Source: a bacterium (GTDB lineage: Bacteria; Spirochaetota; Spirochaetia; JABEVK01). Taken from it: 5,689 bases of DNA. The stretch covers positions 1-5,689 of the forward strand of contig JAJXWL010000136.1 in assembly GCA_021781625.1 (NCBI GenBank), read 5' to 3'. The position numbers and the translations under genes were made by a program. Shown here one piece after another: positions 1 to 5,689 of this stretch; positions within the stretch are counted from its first letter, which is position 1; every line of letters starts with the position of its first letter. The notes under the pieces are model-generated. The model made no database searches. It saw nothing but the letters and a program-made list of their open reading frames with translations, and had not been told where the DNA came from.

Positions 1-1
1 T

Positions 2-1009
2 GGCCCCTTGGCCAACGGCGCAACGACTGTCCTCTTTGAAAGCATCCCCACGTATCCAGATGCCGGACGTTACTGGGAAATGGTAGATCGGCTTCAAATC
101 ACCCAGTTTTACACTTCCCCCACGGCAATTCGTTCAATTGCTCGTGAAAATACGTCCTGGGTCACCAAATATAAACGAACGAGTTTACGAGTTTTAGGGA
201 GTGTGGGCGAACCCATCAACCCCGAAGCCTGGAAATGGTATCATGAAGTCGTGGGGGAAGCACGGTGCGACATCGTGGATACGTGGTGGCAAACCGAAAC
301 CGGTGGAATCATGATCACTCCACTGGCGGGCGTTACTCCCTTAAAACCCGGTTCAGCCACTTTGCCCTTTTACGGTGTTGAGCCCGTACTCTTAGACGAA
401 AAAGGGAATGAACTCGTTGGCAATGAGGTCAGTGGTCTTTTGGCCATCAAAAATCCTTGGCCCGGCATGAGCCGGAGCATTCATGGAGACCATCAGCGGT
501 TTCTCAACACCTACCTCAGGCCCTACCCCCAAGTTTACTTTACTGGTGACGGTTGTCGGCGGGATGCAGACGGGTACTATTGGATCACTGGACGCGTGGA
601 CGATGTTATCAATGTCTCTGGTCACCGTATGGGCACCGCAGAAGTCGAAAGTGCTTTAGTCAGCCACCCTGGTTGTTCCGAAGCGGCTGTGGTTCCCATT
701 CCTCACGAAATTAAGGGACAAGGAATTTTTGCCTTTGTCGTTCTGAAAGAACGCTGGGAAGAAACCCCCGAAATTGTCGGTGAACTTCGCAACGAGGTCC
801 GACATCATATTGGTCCCATAGCGATTCCAGATGGCATTCTCGTTGTACCCGGGCTCCCCAAAACGCGTTCGGGAAAGATTATGCGCCGCGTACTACGAAA
901 GCTAGCCGCACAGGAATATACAGAGCTCGGGGACCTGACCACCTTGGCCGACCCCGGAATCGTCGAACTCATCACGGCCAAGCGTCAGTCTCTTCATGAA
1001 GAAGCTTAA
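2..1009 (+). CDS. acs: Acetyl-CoA synthetase, C-terminal half (5' end outside window)
   Basis: AMP-forming acetate:CoA ligase, a cytoplasmic enzyme that makes acetyl-CoA from acetate, ATP and CoA through acetyl-AMP. The open frame runs in from the window edge, reading GPLANGATT, so the TTG at base 8 is an internal Leu codon and not a start. About 335 residues are present; the family is usually near 650. Visible motifs, counted from base 2, are [12 protein letters not shown] (about 66-77), the adenylate-binding [10 protein letters not shown] (93-102), YFTGDG then [18 protein letters not shown] (about 179-209), which holds the hinge between the large and C-terminal domains, and PKTRSGK (286-292). 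The last Lys (codon 875-877) is the catalytic lysine that Pat-type acetyltransferases modify to inactivate the enzyme in enterobacteria; such control here is inference. The C-terminal [13 protein letters not shown] is also typical of Acs. The fragment shows no break or missing catalytic residue. Confidence 0.96.
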   Translation, partial: GPLANGATTVLFESIPTYPDAGRYWEMVDRLQITQFYTSPTAIRSIARENTSWVTKYKRTSLRVLGSVGEPINPEAWKWYHEVVGEARCDIVDTWWQTETGGIMITPLAGVTPLKPGSATLPFYGVEPVLLDEKGNELVGNEVSGLLAIKNPWPGMSRSIHGDHQRFLNTYLRPYPQVYFTGDGCRRDADGYYWITGRVDDVINVSGHRMGTAEVESALVSHPGCSEAAVVPIPHEIKGQGIFAFVVLKERWEETPEIVGELRNEVRHHIGPIAIPDGILVVPGLPKTRSGKIMRRVLRKLAAQEYTELGDLTTLADPGIVELITAKRQSLHEEA

Positions 1010-1020
1010 AATCTAAGCTT
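1002..1020. terminator. Possible weak bidirectional hairpin between convergent genes
   Basis: A perfect 7-base inverted repeat, AAGCTTA (1002-1008) and TAAGCTT (1014-1020), with a 5-base loop, spans the acs stop codon and lies just past the stop of the opposing beta-barrel gene (1024-1026). The position suits a shared terminator. The stem has only two G:C pairs, neither side has a clean U-tract (AATTTATTCT follows on +), and AAGCTT is itself a palindrome, so the pairing may be chance. No other terminator-like structure is visible in the 14-base gap. Confidence 0.25.
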
Positions 1021-1023
1021 AAT

Positions 1024-1638
1024 TTATTCTGCAAAGCCAATCGTAAACTGAGCAGACCAAGAGTCCCCGGAAAAGCTATTCCCATTGGAAAGGCTTTCAG
1101 GAAGATTTTGATAACATAAGGAGAGTCCATCAAAAAAATTATTTCTACGGTATTTGATTCCAATCCGGCTATATAAACTCGGTACCGTCGAAATGGTAGC
1201 TAGGGGGAAAGAAAAGAGCGAGGAAAAAGAATTATCCCACTCCATGGCAGTCAAGGACAAGCCAGCACTGGCGTCGAAAGTCAGAGAATCAATGGGACTA
1301 ATATTGATAATGCCTCGAAGTACTGGACCAAACTGAAAAAATTGTTCATCCACAACGTTTAAAGGTTTAGTCTGAGCTGAGCTTGCTTGAATAAACCCAA
1401 ACCCAGCCATACACTCCACCCCCAAGTAGGGCGTAAGGTACCAATTCCCTTCAGCTGAAAAAAGCACATCTTGGATTTGGTCTGGTGTGGGATTTAAAGA
1501 ATTTTCAATTCTCTGAGAGAGGTTGCCCCCTACATTACCAACAGCTAAATCCAAAGCAATCTCGTACTTATCTGGGCTTAGCGCGAAAAGAGAAACACTG
1601 CAAATTGAAGCTAAAAACAAGCCAATCATGAACTTCAA
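1024..1638 (-). CDS. Small exported protein, probable outer-membrane beta-barrel
   Basis: No named family is recognised. The 204-residue product starts MKFMIGLFLASICSVSLFA, a short basic then hydrophobic segment that looks like a Sec signal peptide, with cleavage plausible after Ala19. Cys13 is preceded by LASI, which is a poor lipobox, so a lipoprotein is less likely. The mature part has runs of alternating polar and hydrophobic/aromatic residues separated by Asn/Ser/Pro/Asp-rich turns: about 25-35, 61-84, 99-113, 117-133, 153-165, 170-178 and 193-203. This suggests about eight strands, as in small barrels, and the strand-like end (WSAQFTIGFAE) fits. The TTG start at 1638 is preferred: it directly follows the valS stop, and AGAGGA (1654-1649) ends 10 bases before it, against 19 before the ATG at 1629. 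Starting at 1629 would also remove the signal-peptide Lys. Co-transcription with valS is likely; function and location are inferred from sequence texture alone. Confidence 0.72.
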   Translation of the reverse strand: MKFMIGLFLASICSVSLFALSPDKYEIALDLAVGNVGGNLSQRIENSLNPTPDQIQDVLFSAEGNWYLTPYLGVECMAGFGFIQASSAQTKPLNVVDEQFFQFGPVLRGIINISPIDSLTFDASAGLSLTAMEWDNSFSSLFSFPLATISTVPSLYSRIGIKYRRNNFFDGLSLCYQNLPESLSNGNSFSGDSWSAQFTIGFAE

Positions 1639-4281
1639 TTAACGTAAATCCTCTAAGTACGCCTCTAAACGTACAAGGGTTGAAGCCGCTTCGTCACGCT
1701 TGGTCCGTTCCGCTTGGATGATTTCGGCGGGGGCGTTTGCTGTAAAGGCGGCATTGTCCAACTTGGCTTCGATCGTTTGAACGTACTTACGGGTTTTCTC
1801 AATCGTTTTTTGCAGTTTATCCCGTTCTTTGGGGACGTCCACTAATTCTTTGACAAACACCTGGACTTCCCAACCGTTCCCAATCACCTTGACAGCCCCA
1901 GCGAGTTTGGTACCCATTTCGGTCCAATTAAAGGACTCGGCGTTCAAAAAGAATTTCAAAAGCGATTCTTCTTCTTTCAAAAAGGACAGTGCTGTGTGTT
2001 CAGCAGCTACCGCCAAAACAACTTTGAGTTCTTTTTCTGGGGGAATCGTAAACTCACTGCGTAAGGCCCTTACCCCCGAAACAATTTCCTGCAGAACTTG
2101 CATGGCTTGCGCACTTTCGGAATCTTCCCGGGATGGCTCTGTCACAGGGTATGGGGCTGTGACCAAGTTAGGGGCATGACGTGGCAATTTCTGAGAAATT
2201 TCTTCTGTCAAGAACGAGAGGAAAGGGTGCATCAACCGCAAAGCTTCTTCTAAAATCGTTAAGAGTTTGGTGGCAGCTTGACGTCGGAGTTCGACATTAT
2301 CGCTCGACAAGTCACGTTTTGTTGCTTCGATATACCAATCACAAAAGTCATTCCAGAAGAATTCATAAATCGCATGCCCCACGTCGTTGAACTTGTACGA
2401 AGCCATGGCTTCATCCACGGCGCGAATCGTGGTATTCAGTCGAGTCAACAGCCACCTGTCCACTTTGGTCCAGCGTACTTGCTCAGACTCTAACAACCCT
2501 TCATCGGGCAAGTTCATCAAAAGATAACGGCTGGCATTCCAGACTTTATTGGCAAACTTGGACCCCAGACGAAAGCCTTCTTTGTCCAACAGGATGTCTT
2601 GCCCCTGGGCCGACATGTACACCAGGGTAAACTTCAACGCATCCGCACCAAACTCATCGACAATTTCTAAGGGGTCGATGCCGTTGCCGAGCGACTTGGA
2701 CATTTTTCGTCCTTGCTTGTCGCGAACCAGCTGATGAATATAAATATCCCGGAAGGGAGCTTTGCCGGTAAACTCTTTACCGGCCATAATCATACGAGCT
2801 ACCCAGAAGAAGATAATGTCATAGGCGGTAACCAGGGCCGAGGTGGGGTAAAAGCGCTCGAAGTCAGGGGTTTTCTCGGGCCAGCCCAAGGTCGAGAACG
2901 GCCACAACCAGCTCGAGAACCAAGTATCTAAGACGTCAGACTCTTGAACCAGTTCCGTGGAACCGCACTTTTCGCACTTTTGAGGGGCTTCGGTTTTAAC
3001 ATTGTCGTGATGACAGCTTTGGCAAGTCCAAACAGGAATCTGGTGTCCCCACCAGAGCTGACGGCTAATGCACCAGTCACGAATCGTTTCCATCCAGTGG
3101 ACGTAGGTGTGTTCCCAGCGCTGGGGGTAAAACCGAATTTCATCCTGATGTAAAGCGTCTAAAGCCTTTTCTGCCAAGGGCTTCATCCGGACAAACCATT
3201 GTTCCGACAAGTACGGTTCAATAACAGCTCCCGAGCGGTAACCATGCCCCACCTGGTGTTTATGAGGTTCTTGGGCCACAAAAAACCCTTGTTCCGTCAG
3301 TTCTTCAATAATCAATTTACGAGCTTTGACCGTGGTGAGACCCCGGTATCTTTCGGGAACATTGGGGCCCAGAGTGCCATCGGGGTTCAAAATATTGATC
3401 TGTGGTAACTGGTGCCGATGCCCGGCTTCGAAGTCATTCGGGTCGTGGGCTGGGGTAATCTTGACCGCACCAGTTCCAAATTCCCGGTCAACAAAGCCAT
3501 CCGCAATTAAAGGAATCTCTCGCTCAGCAATGGGGAGTTTCAGGGTTTTGCCCACCAAGCCTTGGTAGCGTTCATCCTCAGGGTGAACTGCCACCGCAGT
3601 ATCGCCTAATAAGGTTTCAGGCCTTGTTGTCGCAATTTGAACAAAACCAGAGCCGTCGGCAAATGGATAACGAATATGATACAAAAACCCATTCACTTCT
3701 TTGTATTCCACTTCATCGTCAGCTATGGCTGTTTGGGCTTCCGGGTCCCAATTCACCAAATAGAACCCTTTGTACACGAGCCCTTTTTCATAGAGGCGTA
3801 CAAAAACTTCCCGAACAGCGCGTGATAAGCCTTCATCCATCGTGAACCGTTCACGGCTCCAGTCTACACTGGCACCAATTTTGCGCAGCTGTTTCGAAAT
3901 GACAGCATGATGTTCGTTCTTGACGGCCCAAGTAAGTTCTACAAATTTCTCACGGCCTAAGTCATGGCGGGTTTTTCCTTCTTTAGCCAAACGGCGTTCG
4001 ACCACCTGTTGAGTCGCAATACCGGCATGATCAGTCCCCGGCACCCACAAAGTTGGTCGGCCCTTCATGCGCCAATAGCGGACCAAGGCATCCTGAAGAC
4101 TATTGTTAAGACCGTGTCCCATGTGAAGGACACCTGTCACATTTGGGGGTGGAATAACAACCGTAAAGGGTTGTTCTGAAGAGTTTGAGGGTTCAAATAA
4201 TTTATTTTGAAGCCAGAAATCGTAAATTCGGTCTTCAAAATCTTTCGGGGCATAGACTTTAGGCAATTCTTCGCGACTCAT
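1639..4281 (-). CDS. valS: Valyl-tRNA synthetase
   Basis: Class Ia aminoacyl-tRNA synthetase that charges tRNA-Val in the cytoplasm and edits misactivated threonine. From the ATG at 4281 it has 880 residues, the normal size. In order: PPPNVTGVLHMGHG with the HIGH-type signature HMGH (53-56); GTDHAGIATQ (82-91); the CP1 editing domain with TTRPETLLGD (218-227) and GTGAVKITPAHDPND (269-283); WCISRQLWWGHQIPVW (403-418); a zinc knuckle with Cys420, Cys423, Cys436 and Cys439; KMSKS (526-530); an anticodon-binding helical domain including FFWNDFCDWYIE (about 641-652); and a C-terminal charged coiled-coil arm (about 816-880). All signature motifs are intact. An in-frame GTG at 4323 would add 14 residues (MCCPDPAFFDKLKA) that I cannot match to the family, while ELPKVYAPKDFEDRIYDFW just after the ATG is a typical ValRS beginning. 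Neither start has a strong Shine-Dalgarno; AAGG lies only 2 bases before the ATG. The stop abuts the beta-barrel gene, and smr is divergent. Confidence 0.97.
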   Translation of the reverse strand: MSREELPKVYAPKDFEDRIYDFWLQNKLFEPSNSSEQPFTVVIPPPNVTGVLHMGHGLNNSLQDALVRYWRMKGRPTLWVPGTDHAGIATQQVVERRLAKEGKTRHDLGREKFVELTWAVKNEHHAVISKQLRKIGASVDWSRERFTMDEGLSRAVREVFVRLYEKGLVYKGFYLVNWDPEAQTAIADDEVEYKEVNGFLYHIRYPFADGSGFVQIATTRPETLLGDTAVAVHPEDERYQGLVGKTLKLPIAEREIPLIADGFVDREFGTGAVKITPAHDPNDFEAGHRHQLPQINILNPDGTLGPNVPERYRGLTTVKARKLIIEELTEQGFFVAQEPHKHQVGHGYRSGAVIEPYLSEQWFVRMKPLAEKALDALHQDEIRFYPQRWEHTYVHWMETIRDWCISRQLWWGHQIPVWTCQSCHHDNVKTEAPQKCEKCGSTELVQESDVLDTWFSSWLWPFSTLGWPEKTPDFERFYPTSALVTAYDIIFFWVARMIMAGKEFTGKAPFRDIYIHQLVRDKQGRKMSKSLGNGIDPLEIVDEFGADALKFTLVYMSAQGQDILLDKEGFRLGSKFANKVWNASRYLLMNLPDEGLLESEQVRWTKVDRWLLTRLNTTIRAVDEAMASYKFNDVGHAIYEFFWNDFCDWYIEATKRDLSSDNVELRRQAATKLLTILEEALRLMHPFLSFLTEEISQKLPRHAPNLVTAPYPVTEPSREDSESAQAMQVLQEIVSGVRALRSEFTIPPEKELKVVLAVAAEHTALSFLKEEESLLKFFLNAESFNWTEMGTKLAGAVKVIGNGWEVQVFVKELVDVPKERDKLQKTIEKTRKYVQTIEAKLDNAAFTANAPAEIIQAERTKRDEAASTLVRLEAYLEDLR
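1649..1654 (-). promoter_or_regulatory. Shine-Dalgarno for the beta-barrel gene, inside the valS 3' end
   Basis: Read on the minus strand, AGAGGA lies within the last codons of valS, 10 bases before the TTG at 1638, with TAA (1641-1639) directly abutting TTG. A ribosome terminating on valS would be placed at the next start, which suggests translational coupling. The spacing is slightly long, but it supports TTG 1638 over ATG 1629. Confidence 0.55.
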
Positions 4282-4352
4282 AGCCTTGAGTTTATCAAAA
4301 AAAGCGGGATCGGGACAACACACTGCAGAAAAAGTGGCTGTATATTATTGTT
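4282..4352. promoter_or_regulatory. Divergent promoter region between valS and smr
   Basis: This 71-base gap must hold the signals for both outward-facing genes unless they lie inside the coding regions. On + there is an A/T-rich -10-like TATATT (4341-4346), overlapped by TATTAT (4343-4348), with only 6 bases between TATATT and the smr ATG; no good -35 is visible. On the minus strand TTGTCC then GATAAA, 16 bases apart, ends 9 bases before the valS ATG, and TATACA near 4340-4345 is an alternative. All are weak matches picked by eye. No attenuator or T-box-like structure could fit ahead of valS here. Confidence 0.35.
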
Positions 4353-4655
4353 ATGCCTGATTCAGAATTTCCCAACTCCAACGAAGATGCTGTCGTTGTT
4401 CCCATTGGTCCCGAAATTGACCTGCATAGTTTTCGTCCTCAAGAAGTTGGTCCCGTGGTCCGGGAATATCTCCGCGAAGCGTTTGAAAAAGGTTTTCGGG
4501 ACGTAGTTTTGATTCATGGCAAAGGTCTTGGAATCCAACGAGAGAATGTGCGAAAGATTTTAGCACAAACCCCGACTGTCGAGAGTTTTCAAGATGCTCC
4601 TTATGGCTGGGGGGGCAAAGGGGCCACTTTAGTCCACTTTATCTTGAAGTCCTAG
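4353..4655 (+). CDS. Stand-alone Smr-domain protein
   Basis: A 100-residue protein that is essentially one Smr domain, the module found at the C-terminus of MutS2 and as free proteins, linked in studied members to nuclease activity or to rescue of collided ribosomes. Markers are IDLHSFRPQEV (about 22-32) at the position of the family DLHG motif, LIHGKGLGIQRENVRKIL (about 53-70) matching the conserved HGKGxGxxR loop, and GWGGKGATLVHFIL (about 85-98) matching the C-terminal glycine-rich GATxV strand. A short acidic N-terminal tail (MPDSEFPNSNED) precedes the domain. The usual Gly after DLH is Ser, as I recall for a subgroup of short Smr proteins. No Shine-Dalgarno precedes the ATG, and a -10-like box sits 6 bases upstream, so a leaderless or near-leaderless message is possible. 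The 3' end overlaps the opposing Crp-type gene by 17 bases. Domain identity is secure; the cellular role is not known from sequence. Confidence 0.9.
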   Translation: MPDSEFPNSNEDAVVVPIGPEIDLHSFRPQEVGPVVREYLREAFEKGFRDVVLIHGKGLGIQRENVRKILAQTPTVESFQDAPYGWGGKGATLVHFILKS

Positions 4656-5689
4656 ATTTGGCCAAACGATCCATTTTCCGGAAATATTTGGCTTGCTTCT
4701 CGATTTCTGAGACATCCCCCACGGTGATTTTATCTTCGATAAGCTTCACACCTGGTGTCTTTAAAAGTTCACGAATAAAACCGTTCCCTTCAGCGCTAGA
4801 AAAACCCACCATATTGAGCAGGTCTTTGGGCCCAAAGGCAAAACTATGACTCAAGCCAGGGCGAAGGTTAACACGATTCTTCTCGAGTTGGATCAATAGA
4901 GCGTCATAGAGACGTCCGACGGGATTTTCTAGTGTAGCGTTCGCCAATTGTTTATAGATAAACCAAATTCGTTCAGCTAAAAGCGTCGTTAGTCTTGTAA
5001 TGATTTGAGGTTGTGCCGTCACCATCCGCTCAAAGTTGACTCGGTTCACGGCCAATAAGACGGCGTCTTCATACGCGTCCGCCGAAGCTGACCGAGGTTT
5101 ACTATCGATCAAAGCCATTTCACCAAAGATATCCCCAGGCTTTAAAATGGCTAACAATACTTCTTTGTCACCCACAATCTTTGAGATTTTGACCTGGCCC
5201 CTTTGTAGGATATACAACTCATCCCCGGTCTGACCCTCAGCAAAAATCATCGTATCTTTGGGGTAGGTCCGGGTAAATTCGTCCTTTGGAGGATCCAAAT
5301 ACGCAGTCTTCGCATAAGGCTTAATTTTGGCTAAGCGATCTTTCGCAGCAGCGGCATGAATTCCTTGAGGATTCGATTTGACATAATGATAGTAGGAAAA
5401 AAAAGCTTGGTTATACTTGCTTTGACGAACATAGTATTCTGCAACTTTATAGAGGATGTCGGGGTCGCCCTCAGAGGTGTTTTTGAAGGTCAACTTCGTC
5501 AAAGCTTCGTCTAAATATCTTACCCGCTTGGAAAAGCCTTGAATAATTTTCATCGCTACTGGGGCATTCCGTTCAATCAGAAGACCGTATTGATCTCGAT
5601 GAACTTGAATCAAGGTAACATCTGTAACGGCCTGAGCCGTTTCAATGTGCGAATGAGCGCTCATAGTCGAAACAACGCCAAAAAAATCC
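4639..5689 (-). CDS. Crp-type protein with two cyclic-nucleotide-binding domains (5' end outside window)
   Basis: The frame stays open to the window edge, reading DFFGVVST before the ATG at 5664, so that Met lies inside the first domain and is not the start. Counting it as residue 1, the visible 341 residues hold the end of a first cNMP-binding domain (to about 30) and its helix (NAPVAMKIIQGFSKRVRYLDEAL); one TPR-like helical hairpin, ILYKVAEYYVRQSKYNQAFF onward (about 70-115); a complete second cNMP domain (about 130-245) with phosphate-binding cassette FGEMALIDSKPRSA (180-193), including Glu182 and Arg191; and a tail (about 246-341) whose DLLNMVGFSS...ITVGDV resembles a Crp winged helix. 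The first cassette has Val and His where the second has Glu and Arg. It is probably a cytoplasmic sensor or transcription regulator of the Crp/Fnr superfamily; ligand and targets are unknown. No membrane segment is visible. The very C-terminus is basic (KMDRLAKSRTSR). Confidence 0.9.
   Translation of the reverse strand, partial: DFFGVVSTMSAHSHIETAQAVTDVTLIQVHRDQYGLLIERNAPVAMKIIQGFSKRVRYLDEALTKLTFKNTSEGDPDILYKVAEYYVRQSKYNQAFFSYYHYVKSNPQGIHAAAAKDRLAKIKPYAKTAYLDPPKDEFTRTYPKDTMIFAEGQTGDELYILQRGQVKISKIVGDKEVLLAILKPGDIFGEMALIDSKPRSASADAYEDAVLLAVNRVNFERMVTAQPQIITRLTTLLAERIWFIYKQLANATLENPVGRLYDALLIQLEKNRVNLRPGLSHSFAFGPKDLLNMVGFSSAEGNGFIRELLKTPGVKLIEDKITVGDVSEIEKQAKYFRKMDRLAKSRTSR

Noticed and set aside
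8..10. TTG at base 8 as the acs start
   Set aside because: The residues before it (GP) match the conserved Acs GPLANGATT stretch; the fragment is simply cut by the window edge.
392..625. 77-codon minus-strand frame opposite acs
   Set aside because: It lies wholly within strongly conserved acs coding sequence and shows no domain.
1154..1336. 60-codon + strand frame opposite the beta-barrel gene
   Set aside because: Charged, motif-free product; the minus-strand frame has a signal peptide, a ribosome site and a coupled start.
1024..1638. Lipoprotein reading of the beta-barrel gene (Cys13)
   Set aside because: The residues before Cys13 (LASI) do not fit a lipobox, as Ile at -1 is unusual, and the hydrophobic stretch continues past it to Ala19.
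1829..2179. 116-codon + strand frame opposite valS
   Set aside because: It is antisense to the valS C-terminal domain and gives a Ser/Thr-rich product without recognisable motif; a shadow of the real gene.
4282..4352. T-box or attenuator ahead of valS
   Set aside because: The leader can be at most about 70 bases and shows no T-box sequence, specifier stem or terminator hairpin.
4207..4506. 99-codon + strand frame across the valS-smr gap
   Set aside because: It crosses the valS N-terminus on the opposite strand and smr in another frame; its protein is low-complexity with no motif, while both real genes have clear domains.
4351..4566. 71-codon minus-strand frame opposite smr
   Set aside because: The smr frame carries the conserved HGKG and GATLV motifs; the opposite frame has none.
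5662..5664. ATG at 5664 as the true start of the Crp-type gene
   Set aside because: The frame continues upstream to the edge and encodes DFFGVVST, part of the first cNMP cassette, so this Met is internal.
1..5689. Mobile element, defence island or new multi-gene system
   Set aside because: No transposase, integrase, direct-repeat array, toxin-antitoxin pair or defence domain is visible; the genes are housekeeping or regulatory and separately arranged.

Overview
The window looks like bacterial chromosome, most probably from a spirochaete. That call rests on remembered resemblance of the valyl-tRNA synthetase and of the two-domain cyclic-nucleotide-binding protein to Treponema/Spirochaeta-type proteins; no search was run, so it is an inference of moderate strength. 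Base composition is mid-range by eye. Almost every base is coding: there are five genes, two cut by the window edges, and no stretch over about 70 bases lacks a gene. I see no tRNA, rRNA, CRISPR array, insertion sequence, phage gene or integration site.

Layout. (1) Bases 1-1009, + strand: the C-terminal half of acetyl-CoA synthetase (acs), with its start outside the window. (2) Bases 1010-1023: a 14-base convergent gap carrying a weak hairpin. (3) Bases 1024-1638, - strand: a small exported protein with the look of an outer-membrane beta-barrel. Its TTG start directly abuts the valS stop codon. (4) Bases 1639-4281, - strand: complete valyl-tRNA synthetase (valS). An in-frame GTG would lengthen it to 4323, but the ATG at 4281 fits the family better. 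(5) Bases 4282-4352: a short divergent promoter region. (6) Bases 4353-4655, + strand: a stand-alone Smr-domain protein. (7) Bases 4639-5689, - strand: a Crp-type protein with two cyclic-nucleotide-binding domains, cut at its N-terminus by the window edge and overlapping the Smr gene tail to tail by 17 bases.

How the genes relate. valS and the beta-barrel gene probably form one transcription unit with coupled translation. acs, smr and the Crp-type gene are separate units facing in or out of it. No shared pathway is evident: carbon activation, translation, envelope, nucleic-acid processing and signalling sit side by side in a compact housekeeping-type region. I do not see a new multi-gene system. 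The best leads are the Crp-type protein, whose first ligand pocket appears to have lost its key residues while the second keeps them, and the zero-gap TAA/TTG junction between valS and the beta-barrel gene.
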